A stretch of DNA of 64,000 nt. It comes from Paragorgia papillata. Taxonomy: Eukaryota; Cnidaria; Anthozoa; Scleralcyonacea; Coralliidae. Shown here piece by piece: positions 57,201 to 64,000 of the stretch. A model generated the notes under the pieces. The model was given only the letters and a program-made list of their open reading frames with translations, was not told the origin of the DNA and did not search any database. Location of the stretch: the NCBI GenBank assembly GCA_035771165.1, contig JAWNZC010000347.1, forward strand, positions 107,501 to 171,500, written 5' to 3'. Every line of letters starts with the position of its first letter. The stretch's first letter is position 1. The position numbers and the translations under genes are program-made.

Positions 57201-60200
57201 CAATGGTTAGGGCGTCGATCTCGCTGGCAATCAGAAGGATGTGAGTTGTACACATATCAGTCAATCTACGCGTTCAAATCATGCGAGTCCCAGTAGCTCA
57301 ATGGTTAGAGCGTCTCACTGGTGATAAAGTTGTGGGTTGTACACATATTCAACCTATACGTTCTGGCGATACTAGTGCGGTGCTCTCACCACAGAGCTAA
57401 GGGGGCTATTACCGAAAGCTACAGTGCATGATCCATTGCACCAATCATGACTGTTTCTCTTATTCTAGTTCCATCGCGTATTACTACCGAAACACCAATT
57501 GTCGAGCCTTGTCGTCAGGGAAGGTGTGCTCACTACGCACGGTGTCAAATGGTTGCAGGTCAAGCAAGGTGTATTTGTCCTGATCTTTGCCCCGGGCTTA
57601 TTGCCCCGGTATGTGGTTCCGACGGCCGGACGTACAACAACGAGTGCACTCTCCGAAGAACAAGTTGCAAATCTCAGACTTCGATTTCCGGGATTGGATT
57701 TGGAGCGTGCGGTGAGTTTAACTATTTCTAGGCCGCATCGGACTCTCAAGTCTGAAGTATTTTAATTTGGCTAACGCCAGATGTATTTTACTCATCACAG
57801 TGAAAATCCACTTACGGAAAACGCGGTTAAAAGTTCTATGGCGCTAAAAAGAGTTACGTTTGTTTTTTAACAAATTATTAGACGCTGTTGACGTCACTAC
57901 CTACGTTGACGTTGTGAGTAGTGTCCCCAATTAGTTCTGCGAGCTAAATACATTTGACACTTAAATAAAGTTTACATACATACAAACGTAAGTTTTTTAA
58001 TTTTTAATTTTTAATTAAAATTCTTTACACACGGTAGCCTATTCAGTAATATATATATACAGTACTAGTTTTCAAAGGGCCGTGTACACTATACAATACA
58101 ATACAATAAAATATAAACTAACTATTCTATACAAACTAAATTATGTACATATCTTACACACAAGTATTTCAATCTTCGAAATTATCCTAAGGAGTTACAT
58201 AAATTAGTTTATATCCGCCGTTTGAAAGATAACACTGATAATTGTTGTAGATTATCAGTTATTTCACTAGATAATTCGTTCCACGCTTTTGCAGCTCTGT
58301 ACGAGAAACTTCTTTTAAGAAAATTTGTCTTTGGTTTGAGGAGAGCTAGTTTAGTATTATTACTTCTCAAACTGTAATTATTGTTATTGCACTTAGTAAA
58401 TAGTTCTACAAGATAATCCGGTAAACGTCCTGTCAACGCTTTAAACGTCATTGTTGTTTCTCGTTTTTTAAAGTTTCCTCGATAGGTATCCAATCAAGGT
58501 TTTCTAATATTTGGGTGGAACGAACATCATAAGTGTCCCCAGTTATCACACGCGCAGCTCTTCTTTGTAGCTTCGCTAGTTTATTAATAATAGTACTAGA
58601 TCCATCGTTCCAGATAGTCGAACAATAATTAAAGTGAGGCAATACCAATGCATTATACATTTTTGTTAAAGTATGCCTGGGAATAAATGGTTTTGCCCTC
58701 TTTAATAAGGCAATGTTTTTTGAATTTTTTTTACATTGTGCATCATTATGTTTGTCCCATTTTAATTACTGTAGCTAAACCAACCATACCACAGACAAAC
58801 GTCAAGCGTTGTACGCTGGGAAGATGTGCTCACTACGCTATGTGTCAAGTGATCAATGGCGTGTCGACGTGTGTCTGTCCCAGTCGTTGTCCAGGCGTTA
58901 CTGCCAAAGTATGCGGCTCTGACGGACGCACATACGAAAACGAGTGTGAGCTGAGATGGACAAGTTGTAATAGTCAGAGGACTATCACTGTGGCTGCGAG
59001 AAGAGCGTGTGGTAGGTGCAAAGTCAAATGCTTTTAATTGCTAAAGTCCAAAAAAAATTTTAACCGAAGCTACTTGTCCATGTATGCTCGCGTTTCCCTG
59101 TTTTCTTTTCACTCTCATCTCACTCTGACTTCTACTTCCACTATCACTCGTACCTCAAATTTCACCTTCAATCTTAGTCCCATCCTCACTCTTACTCATA
59201 CTCTTACTTTCACTCTCATGCTTAGTCATATCCCCACTCCCATTCACTTACCCGCACTCTCAGGCACACACCTACTCCCATTTTTACTCTCACTCCCATT
59301 TTTTACCCCAACTTTTACAACCCACACTCACTCCCTCTTATCTTCACTTTCACTTCCATTGTTACTATTACTTTCCCATGCACTTACCCTCACTCACCCT
59401 CACTCCCATTCTCACTCTCACCCCCACTCCTACCTTCACCCCATTCACATCCTTACCCAAACGTTCACCTTCAGTCCCGTACTTCCCCTCTCATCCCTCG
59501 CTTCCATCCCGACATTTACTCTTACTCTCATTCTCACCAATACACCCTCACCCTCCCCTTCCCTTCATCCAAGTTAAACCCGGTTAGACGGGGTTAGTAC
59601 TTGGATGGGTGACCGCTTGGGAATAACCCCGTTGTCGAGCTTGGTACTCATGTGAGTAGAGTTGTAGTTGATCTCTCCTGTGCTTCGAGGGTTTTTCGCC
59701 GGGTTCTCCGGTTTTCCTCCCTCCATAAAATCAACACCTAACATCTTAGCTGTGATCCGTGGTCTGAACTGTGTCGTATGGCGGCTGCCTGGAGCGCCTT
59801 TGATATGCCTCGACACGGCCACGTTGATCTGCGTCCTTCGCAATTCAGCCGCTGGCTGCAAGTAAGGATGATTAGCTTCCCAGTCCTTTGTCCTTTATCC
59901 TCACGTATACCCCCCAGGGAGGCAAGGGTGGCACAAGCTGTTAGCGCGCTGTCTCTGTACTCGAATGGGTGACCACACTAGCTTCATGTGAGTAGAGTTG
60001 TTGGTTCTCTCCTGTGTCTCAAGGGTTTTTCACCGGGTTCTACGGTTTTCCTCCCTCCACAAAATCAACTCGACAGTTTTCCCAATTAAATCTACTAACT
60101 AGTCATATGTTACCGTCAACAGGTAAGGAGGCTTTTACCCACCCTCTCGTCCCCACTCTAGTCTCACTTTTACTCTTACTCTAGCTCAACCAACTACAAA

Positions 60201-60763
60201 ACCACCCACACAAGCACCAACCGAAAATCCTTGCTTGGGAGGAAGATGCGCTCACTATGCATTGTGTCAAGTGGTGAGTGGCGCTGCAATGTGTGTGTGT
60301 CCAGAACTCTGTCCACGCGTCACGCCTCAAGTATGCGGCTCAGATGGTCAGACGTACGAAAACCATTGTGCTATGAGAAGAGCAAGTTGTAAAACTGAGA
60401 AGACAATTACAGTAGCTGGAAGTGGACCATGCTGTAAGTTCAAGTCAAATGACAAACGTCTGAATAATTAGAGGAGATTCATTCCTATTAGTGTATACGC
60501 ATTATTATAATAACCAGGTTTCAAATCCAAAAAAAAATCTTGCCAAGTTTCAACTTTATATGATATTAAGGTAGTTGGCTTTCAGGCATTTTTAGCTATT
60601 TATGATTATTTTTATTATAAAACTGATATATAGCTCTAATTTACTACTTTTTTATTGATTTGCTTATGTTAGTAGAGGATACAAATAAAGTTGTTGTTGT
60701 TACAGTTCGTTTAGGCGGTGGTGGTAGTGGTGGTAATAGTAGTGGTGGTGTTGTTGTTAGTAG

Positions 60764-60795
<32 letters not shown>

Positions 60796-63737
60796 GGTGG
60801 TAGTGGTGGCGTTGTTGTTGTTGCTGTTGTGCGTTGTTGGTGGTGATGTTTGCTGCTGTTGTTGTTGGTGGTGGTAGTGTTGTTGTTGCTGATTATGGTG
60901 GTGGTGTTGTTGTTGGTGGTGATGTTGCTACTATTGTTGTTGGTAGTGGTGATGGTGGTATTGACCATTCACCATAGTCAATACGTTTTTCCATGCTATA
61001 TTTAAATTTGTCACAAAGACAAAATCACTGTTTTAAATCGTAACTCTTATTGTAAACATTAGATCGACCAACTGCACCAGCTCCCACCATCAACCCGTGT
61101 GCCGGCGCAACATGTGGTTACCATGGAACATGTGAAGTGGTGAATGGCCGGGCGAGTTGTGTATGTCCTACAACTTGTTCCCACACCACCGATCCGGTGT
61201 GTGGCTCCGATGGTACCACATACCAAAACGGGTGTGATTTGAAGAGAGCAAGTTGTCGGGACAAAAGAACGATCACAGTCCTTAAAAAAGGATTTTGTGG
61301 TAGGTTTCTGTCAATTGTAGGCCTTTATTATATAAAATAGAGTGTTTTATTGATTTTTCCGCCACTAATAAAAGTGATAATCTCACATGTGCGATTATTT
61401 ATGATAATCGCACATGTGACGATTATCGCTGAATCAGCATTATAGTTTAATTCAACTTTTGCAAGGCAATAGGACAATTTGTTTATATAATAAACAGAAC
61501 AATACATGGATGCTTGGAAATATGAAATTTATTTCTCGTGTTGAACAGGATATGTCACTCGTTCACTTCGCTCACTCGTGAGATATCCTGGTCAACACTC
61601 GAAATAAATTTCATATTTCCGCACATCCATGTATTATTATTCTCTATATATGATTACATAATAACAATATACACTAAATACTATATGTAAAATTATATTT
61701 GCATGGTGTGAACACCATGCAAGTGTATATGTACAAACAACTATAATAAAGATGAATCGAAATATAGTAAGGTTAGATATACTGCCGAAACAGAGAACGT
61801 AGGAGTCTAACGTTTCGAGCGAAGGCCCTTCGCTCGAAACGTTTTAGACTCCTACGTTCTCTGTTTCGGCAGTATATCTAACCTTACTATATTTCGATTG
61901 TTGTTTCTACACTGCCTACGCAGCACGCTACTTTTATTTCACTATAATAAAGATGTATTATTAATATAAACTATATCTAAATATGCGGAATCCATGCAAA
62001 ATAGATTATGTAGCTAATCTTTCGTTTGCAATGCGAGCATAGTACACTTTCACTGTACGTTTAAAATCACTAAAATTACGGCAGTTTCTGATCTCTATAA
62101 GCAAACTATTGAATACATTCGCTGCGCTGTCTTGAAAAGTGCCATTTTCAAAAGGCACAGTTAATTTAGTTTATGTAGACGATCTTAATGTTCTCCCAGG
62201 AACATGCTGGTCTAGCTTCAGGTACGAAGGCCACTGATTAAAGTATAAGGCCTTAAGTACAGCTTGTGACAAATGAAAGTCTCTATATAACAGATATTTA
62301 TTATATGGCTTTGTAATATCCTGAGTTCTGATTGGTCAACGCACGGTCCGTAAAAATGCGTATCCAGACCACGGTCCGTCTTTTTCCGTATCCGGACCGC
62401 TGTCCCGGATGTTGATTTTGCTCGCGTGAATTTCTAAGGTTTTCACACTAAGTTTGATACAATAATTATCGAAAAACTTGAAATAGCCATATAATAAACG
62501 CTTTATTAACCTCGTTTACTCGGTCTGTACGGGAAAATATCAGACCTCGGTCTTTTTTGTACGACTTTTTTGTTTCAAGACCTCGGTCTGATATTTTCCC
62601 GTACAGACCTCGTTCTCGGTTAATAATCTCTTAATATACAACAGATACTTGGTGTGTGCTTGGGAACTGTAGTGAAGTGAAGTGAAGTGAAGTGAAGTGA
62701 AGTGAAGTGAAGTGAAGTGATGTGAAGTGAAATGATGTGAAGTGAAGTGAAGTGAAGTGAAGTGAAGTGAAGTGAAATGAAGTGAAGTGAAGTGAAGTGA
62801 AGTGAAGTGAAGTGAAGTGAAGTGAAGTAAAGTGAAGTGAAGGACACCAAAAGGACACACAGAACCATAATAACTTTAGGTTTATTCAGAAACATTCTCA
62901 ACAATATCTTCATCAGGGAACCACTAAACTATGAAATGGGTCAGACTTAATTTTCACTTGGTGATATCATTAATATGAACTGCATTTATAAACCTGATTA
63001 TTTCTTTCGTTATTTATAGGGTCACTTGCCCGTTGTCCAATTCCAAAGGCCTGTCTTCAAGTTTGCAATCAGAACGAGTGTGGCCAAGGCCAAATGTGTT
63101 GTTGCCAAGGCTGTGGTCATGTTTGCACTGCTGCCGTATGGCACGAAGGTACGACTAGCTTTTTACCTAATTGTTCATTCTAACTTCTTCCTGCCCGAAC
63201 TAGTCTTTAACAACTTTAACCTTGACCTTAACCTTCACCTTGACCTTAAAGTGCCTATGTCATCCTCAGGGACTTTACATATTTATACTAATTGGAACAT
63301 TCTGAGAAGATTTGTAATATATCTTCTCAGGCGCAAATTTCATCTTCATGGATTTTTCCCCGTTAAAGTTGACGGAAGTGACGTCGAAAGAGGAATTTGT
63401 CTATATGAAAACCACTTTACAGATTCCTCTTTTGACGTCACTTCCGTCAACTTCAACGGCAAAAAAATCCATGAAGATGAAATTTTCGCCTAAGAAGATA
63501 TATTACAAATCTTCTCAGAATGTTCCAATTAGTATAAATATGTAAAGTCCCTGAGGATGACATAGGCACTTTAAACATTGACCTCAACCGTAACCTTGCT
63601 TTGCACAGGAATCCCGAGTAATTAAACAGGTGTAACAACAACGCAATGACTGTACGACGATGCGACATGCATTACTCTCCTCCGCAGCTGGCTTCCTTGC
63701 CATCAGGCATAAAGTTGCAGCGCGGGCTGTGAAATAA
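38710..63737 (+). CDS. Secreted multi-Kazal protein with C-terminal WAP-like module
   Basis: Sixteen exons: 38710-38788, 44751-44972, 45865-46098, 47257-47472, 49148-49384, 50675-50917, 51833-52057, 53499-53732, 54534-54770, 55704-55946, 57469-57711, 58775-59011, 60185-60433, 61063-61299, 63020-63148 and probably 63688-63737. All internal exons are phase 1-1, so modules can be added or skipped without breaking the frame; the model totals 1105 codons including stop. It encodes a signal peptide, 13 ten-cysteine follistatin/agrin-type Kazal modules (C-V-C-P-x-x-C ... V-C-G-S-D-G-x-T-Y-x-N-E-C) and a WAP-like module. Such proteins are extracellular and usually inhibit serine proteases through a loop just after the second Kazal cysteine. 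It lacks the laminin-G and EGF domains that would make it an agrin within this window. The last exon is the least certain part. Confidence 0.88.
39050..39540. repeat. Degenerate 165-180 bp tandem repeat
   Basis: Landmark atagcttctc recurs at 39125, 39304 and 39469, with gttttgatattgtcgtaaa and tttatggaaggg blocks between. Confidence 0.78.
39752..39880. mobile_element. Inverted pair of tRNA-like SINE pieces
   Basis: Minus-strand B-box-like gggttcgagtcccgtctgga faces plus-strand A-box-like agtggctcaatggtgagagc; both carry the attcgg / ccgaat motif. Confidence 0.6.
40047..40740. repeat. 21-bp minisatellite
   Basis: About 33 copies of gattgatctaaacgagtgtga. The minus strand is open for about 235 codons (SHSFRSI repeats) because the period is a multiple of three. 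Confidence 0.95.
42340..42535. mobile_element. MITE-like foldback with CTCGTTTACACAGACGATTTT end
   Basis: The left end (tttacacagacgattttccc) is imperfectly inverted at the right (aaaatcgcctgtgtgaaagg). Confidence 0.65.
42690..42980. repeat. Dispersed repeat, inverted copy of 16075-16432
   Basis: Shares aatgcccataaagatcggcc, ttgattaataaaacatcaag and flanking AT-rich sequence with the first copy, in reverse orientation. Confidence 0.75.
43471..43971. mobile_element. TTAA foldback element family 4 (501 bp)
   Basis: TTAA-flanked; opens agtgtctatgaaacgaaaat and closes attttcgtttcataggcact. Single arms of the same family lie near 20070-20195 and 50180-50400. Its tips resemble those of family 2. 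Confidence 0.85.
44165..44470. repeat. 76-bp tandem repeat
   Basis: gcgctcatcaaagtctcgtc starts at about 44170, 44246 and 44322, with a further diverged copy near 44430; each unit ends in the palindrome-like ataatacgtggtattat. Confidence 0.85.
44751..44972 (+). CDS. Kazal module 1 exon
   Basis: It encodes FSPCLEKRCHTYARCEV, then ALCVCPKNCSSSRKPVCGTN and YNNMCELMAKSC, ending in NGEC. Ten cysteines follow the follistatin/agrin Kazal pattern, with GTN in place of the usual GSD. The predicted P1 residue, second after the second Kazal cysteine, is Ser. The phase-1 donor splits the final Cys codon (T|GT), completed by the next exon. Confidence 0.88.
45062..45845. repeat. 15-bp minisatellite filling a Kazal-gene intron
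   Basis: gtgacgtgaggttga units, then gaagt/aaagt pentamers, occupy nearly the whole intron 44973-45864 between Kazal modules 1 and 2. Confidence 0.95.
45865..46098 (+). CDS. Kazal module 2 exon
   Basis: It encodes LRCPYYSQCNLYYGLPRCLC, then LTCPSAYHPVCGTNGITYRN and CLLRKAACKTKTWLYDQ. The cysteine pattern is complete but spacing in the first half differs from modules 4-13. Predicted P1 is Ser. The preceding intron is almost entirely a 15-bp minisatellite. Donor GTACGT after TGTA, or GTAGTA three bases earlier; both keep phase. Confidence 0.85.
46370..46855. mobile_element. Foldback element family 3, copy B, with nested insertion
   Basis: Shares cattttcgtacttttagtaa and aaacgctgtaggtgattatc with 33985-34335. 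It is interrupted at its right end by the element 46625-46834. Confidence 0.8.
46625..46834. mobile_element. Nested foldback element with visible target duplication
   Basis: Ends atctcgttcccagagccc and inverse; flanked on both sides by TATACTAAAA (46615-46624 and 46835-46844), so it inserted into family 3 copy B. A fragment of the same family lies at about 36400-36545. Confidence 0.88.
47257..47472 (+). CDS. Kazal module 3 exon
   Basis: It encodes PDPCRLINCCCGAVCRVNQ, then CECAFGCTQEVRPVCGSDGK and YGNPCTLRLAACEQQ, ending SSGPC. It has an extra cysteine (CCC). NPC replaces NEC. Predicted P1 is Gln. This subtype (LRLAAC) is also the subtype of the decayed exon at 52897-53020. Confidence 0.88.
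47860..48172. repeat. Dispersed repeat shared with 732-1048
   Basis: Both copies contain ataaaacaacagacatgtaa, gtaaacagtgtattcaatct, ggcatttcagcgac and ccccctttcaaaatcctgg. A partial third copy is at about 51395-51495. Confidence 0.85.
49148..49384 (+). CDS. Kazal module 4 exon
   Basis: A Thr/Ser-rich linker leads into CSILKCAHYAECKV, CMCPTACPSTNIPVCGSDYR and YENECHLKRTSCTSQTNI, ending NGTCG. Predicted P1 is Ser. Phase 1-1. A TTAA foldback element starts 34 bp after its donor. Confidence 0.9.
49418..49747. mobile_element. TTAA foldback element family 2, copy B
   Basis: TTAA on both sides; agtgcctatgtcatcctcag at the left is inverted at the right (ctgaggatgacataggcact). Very similar to copies A and C. 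Confidence 0.92.
50675..50917 (+). CDS. Kazal module 5 exon
   Basis: A Pro/Val-rich linker leads into CAVVRCGYYATCKEI, CVCPSLCPNVSAPVCGSDAK and YDNECALKWTSCHNKTSI, ending TGPCG. Predicted P1 is Asn. All ten cysteines are present. Confidence 0.9.
51833..52057 (+). CDS. Kazal module 6 exon
   Basis: It encodes CAGVRCGYHATCEVVNG, CVCPSLCPNITSPVCGSDGN and YENECSLRRRSCRNQTSI, ending KKGACG. It is close to module 5 and probably arose by local exon duplication. Predicted P1 is Asn; NIT next to it is a potential N-glycosylation sequon in the reactive loop. Confidence 0.9.
52130..52190 (+). mobile_element. tRNA-like SINE head
   Basis: agtagctcaatggtttaaag (A-box-like), a tctga/tcaga anticodon-stem-like pair and tttgtgggttgtaca. 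Same type as the array at 56597-57360. Confidence 0.6.
52235..52725. mobile_element. Foldback element, about 490 bp
   Basis: Left arm (tttgaaagaactcgtcaaat ... ccgtatctgttttggttt) is inverted on the right, ending near 52720. It lies between a tRNA-like SINE head and a later caaaaggttgtggactgtac piece, so it may have inserted into that SINE. Confidence 0.82.
52897..53020 (+). pseudogene. Decayed Kazal exon relic
   Basis: Only the second half of a module remains: NPVCGSDGKTYSNEYGLRL then TACQKRDPKLNKIRKGPC. The NEC cysteine has become Tyr. The first half is missing and an in-frame TGA lies just upstream. The only nearby acceptor would join in phase 0 whereas all neighbours end in phase 1. The donor (CCTT|GTAAGT) is still intact. 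It most resembles module 3. Confidence 0.8.
53083..53425 (+). mobile_element. 5S-derived SINE, copy D (near full length)
   Basis: Begins ggagcacgggtggcgtgtac and runs through the 5S-like core to cagccactggctgcaagtaa; the most complete copy, about 340 bp. It lies right after the decayed Kazal exon. Confidence 0.9.
53499..53732 (+). CDS. Kazal module 7 exon
   Basis: It encodes ENPCSRGRCAHYATCQVVGG, CVCPVSCPGVRPQVCGSDGQ and YENHCAMRRASCKTETTI, ending GSGPC. It is nearly identical to module 12 (60185-60433), yet its predicted P1 is Gly where module 12 has Arg. NHC replaces NEC in both. The donor is followed at once by an (AAC/ACC)n array. Confidence 0.9.
53735..54395. repeat. (AAC/ACC)n array touching a Kazal donor
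   Basis: Trinucleotides start directly after the GTAAGT donor of Kazal module 7 and fill most of the intron. Confidence 0.95.
54534..54770 (+). CDS. Kazal module 8 exon
   Basis: A Thr/Pro linker leads into CALGICGYYATCQVIAG, CVCPKTCPTVRAPVCGSDRR and YDNECALKNESCINRRRI, ending REACG. Predicted P1 is Thr. A 389-bp foldback element sits in the following intron. Confidence 0.9.
54924..55312. mobile_element. Foldback element with 11-bp flanking duplication
   Basis: Left end caacctcgtccccagggcca is inverted at the right end; GGGCTTTAGTA flanks it at 54913-54923 and 55313-55323. Arms carry agatggcgg and gaacaaatggccctggtgga. Confidence 0.88.
55704..55946 (+). CDS. Kazal module 9 exon
   Basis: It encodes CSQGRCAHYARCQVVAGQ, CICPELCPGLIGLVCGSDAK and YENECSLRRTSCTQETDI, ending RKGACG. 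Predicted P1 is Gly. It pairs closely with module 10, including the shared linker PLHITTQTPTVDP / PSRITTETPIVEP. Confidence 0.9.
56060..56590. mobile_element. Large foldback element with CCCGTTTACACGATGCCGG termini
   Basis: The left end (cccgtttacacgatgccggt, then caaaatcatgccg) is inverted at the right end. Internal tandem pieces near the left repeat the terminal motif (tttacacgataccgg). Confidence 0.8.
56597..57362 (+). repeat. Tandem array of tRNA-derived dimers
   Basis: Eight tRNA-like heads (agtagctcaatggttagagc ... ggttgtgggttgtacaca) alternate between two types, giving a dimer period of about 195-199 bp (heads near 56696, 56891, 57090 and 57287). A/B-box-like sequences are present but no complete acceptor stem is. 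Confidence 0.85.
57469..57711 (+). CDS. Kazal module 10 exon
   Basis: It encodes CRQGRCAHYARCQMVAGQ, CICPDLCPGLIAPVCGSDGR and YNNECTLRRTSCKSQTSI, ending GFGACG. Predicted P1 is Gly. It lies just after the tRNA-like tandem array (56597-57360). Confidence 0.9.
58090..58715 (-). mobile_element. LINE 3' fragment (reverse-transcriptase C-terminal part)
   Basis: Minus-strand pieces read PRHTLTKMYNALVLPHFNYC then LAKLQRRAARVITG, and after a frameshift near 58460, TFKALTGRLPDYLVELF, FLKRSFSYRAAKAWNEL, typical of the thumb/C-terminal end of CR1/L2-like reverse transcriptases. A (TTGTA)-type 3' tail lies at 58090-58110. Confidence 0.8.
58775..59011 (+). CDS. Kazal module 11 exon
   Basis: It encodes CTLGRCAHYAMCQVING, CVCPSRCPGVTAKVCGSDGR and YENECELRWTSCNSQRTI, ending RRACG. 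Predicted P1 is Gly. A LINE fragment on the opposite strand ends within about 60 bp of its acceptor. Confidence 0.9.
59100..59570. repeat. Degenerate CACTCTCACTC repeat
   Basis: C/T-rich tcactctcac/tcccattc units without a strict period, after Kazal module 11. Confidence 0.85.
59572..59870 (+). mobile_element. 5S-derived SINE, copy E (5' truncated)
   Basis: Begins caagttaaacccggttagac and runs to gccgctggctgcaagtaagg, the same 5' truncation point as copy B. Confidence 0.9.
59918..60070 (+). mobile_element. 5S-derived SINE, internally deleted copy F
   Basis: gcaagggtggcacaagctgt, a shortened gaatgggtgacc core and gtgagtagagttgttggttc body. The 5S centre is missing. Confidence 0.75.
60185..60433 (+). 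CDS. Kazal module 12 exon
   Basis: It encodes ENPCLGGRCAHYALCQVVSG, CVCPELCPRVTPQVCGSDGQ and YENHCAMRRASCKTEKTI, ending GSGPC. It is the only module with Arg at the predicted P1 position, which would favour trypsin-like proteases. The rest is almost identical to module 7. Confidence 0.9.
60715..60967. repeat. (GGT/GTT)n array after a LINE-like tail
   Basis: It follows aggatacaaataaagttgttgttgtt, a tail typical of some LINE/SINE 3' ends. Confidence 0.93.
61063..61299 (+). CDS. Kazal module 13 exon
   Basis: It encodes CAGATCGYHGTCEVVNG, CVCPTTCSHTTDPVCGSDGT and YQNGCDLKRASCRDKRTI, ending KGFCG. The Pro after the second Kazal cysteine is replaced by Ser, and predicted P1 is His. NGC replaces NEC. 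Confidence 0.88.
61752..61900. mobile_element. Foldback element family 1, copy C
   Basis: Almost perfect hairpin: aaatatagtaaggttagata ... ttcgagcgaaggcccttcgc and inverse, with practically no loop. Confidence 0.9.
61985..62290 (-). mobile_element. LINE C-terminal fragment, second copy
   Basis: The minus strand encodes pieces such as WPSYLKLDQHVPGRT and TFQDSAANVFNSLLIEIRNC followed by SDFKRTVKVYYARIANERL, the LWN-x-LP / SL-x-x-FK style C-terminus of a LINE ORF2, different from the copy at 58090-58715. Confidence 0.6.
62660..62845. repeat. (AGTGA)n pentamer array
   Basis: gaagt pentamers with few variants, before the WAP exon. Confidence 0.97.
63020..63148 (+). CDS. WAP-like (four-disulfide core) module exon
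   Basis: It encodes ARCPIPKACLQVCNQNEC then GQGQMCCCQGCGHVC. The MCC...CGHVC ending is typical of whey acidic protein domains, which have eight cysteines; nine are present here because MCC is followed by a third Cys. WAP modules often accompany Kazal modules in secreted protease inhibitors. Phase 1-1; donor GAAG|GTACGA. Confidence 0.82.
63246..63574. mobile_element. TTAA foldback element family 2, copy C
   Basis: TTAA-flanked, with arms and tips as in copies A and B; it lies 97 bp after the WAP exon donor. Confidence 0.92.
63688..63737 (+). CDS. Possible terminal exon of the Kazal/WAP gene
   Basis: A good acceptor (tcctccgcag) is followed, in the phase required by the WAP exon, by AGFLAIRHKVAARAVK and TAA. 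The stop overlaps an AATAAA hexamer at 63733-63738. Adding it makes the total model an exact multiple of three. The peptide has no recognisable domain, so the true last exon may instead lie beyond the window. Confidence 0.4.
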
Positions 63738-64000
63738 AGGGGGCGCGTGGAGGGAATTGAGGAAGCTTCCCTTCTCCTTTTCTCTTTTCCTATCTTCCCC
63801 TGCGCGCGTGCATTTTCGCGTCCCCATTCTTCCTATGCGTCCCCCAAAACCCTGTGAGCTCCTCCTGAGCGCAAGGAAGCCTCTCCGGATGGGAGTGATG
63901 CGACATACACAACAGACTAGGACACATGGGCTTAGCCAGAGGCCCGTCCACCCGTCTATTGGACGGGCATTTTTGAAAGTGGACGGGTAAAAATTTTTTA
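63738..64000. other. Window end, nothing recognised
   Basis: GC-richer sequence with CT-rich tracts and a small inverted motif (cccgtccacccg / ggacgggt near 63945-63990). No coding or repeat family could be assigned. Confidence 0.4.

Noticed and set aside
38710..63148. Agrin ortholog
   Set aside because: Kazal modules are agrin-type, but no laminin-G, EGF, SEA or NtA domain is seen and the C-terminus is WAP-like.

Overview
The window looks like nuclear DNA of a non-vertebrate animal. It holds three intron-rich protein-coding genes with GT..AG splice sites, about 40% GC, very abundant microsatellites and minisatellites, 5S-rRNA-like and tRNA-like SINEs, foldback (MITE-like) DNA elements and LINE fragments. 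A cnidarian such as a sea anemone or coral fits the Kazal/WAP gene and the SNX14 gene structure, but that placement is inference. I assembled all gene models by hand from splice signals and reading phase.

Gene 1 (+ strand, about 58-15047; the 5' end may lie before the window) is spliced from about 26 exons into a frame of about 895 codons. It has an N-terminal coiled-coil part, a low-complexity acidic middle and a C-terminal helical-repeat (HEAT/ARM-like) part. Its family is only tentative (HEATR4-like).

Gene 2 (- strand, 36236 down to 16015) is a complete sorting nexin 14 (SNX14) ortholog. All 39 coding exons join with compatible phases into 945 codons, close to the length of vertebrate SNX14. 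The order is N-terminal membrane hairpin, Cys/His motif, PXA, RGS, PX and C-terminal nexin domain. It is convergent with gene 1 and divergent from gene 3.

Gene 3 (+ strand, 38710 to at least 63148, probably ending at 63737) encodes a secreted protein: signal peptide, 13 follistatin/agrin-type Kazal modules each on its own phase 1-1 exon, and a C-terminal WAP-like module. It looks like a multi-headed serine-protease inhibitor built by exon duplication. One further Kazal exon (52897-53020) is a decayed relic.

The introns hold nearly all the remaining content: a different tandem repeat in almost every large intron, several of them touching splice sites; at least five clear copies of a 5S-derived SINE, all on the + strand, plus degraded ones; an array of tRNA-derived dimers; three copies of a 322-330 bp TTAA-flanked foldback element; nested MITEs with visible target-site duplications; and two LINE reverse-transcriptase C-terminal fragments. 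I see no prokaryotic system, CRISPR array or operon.
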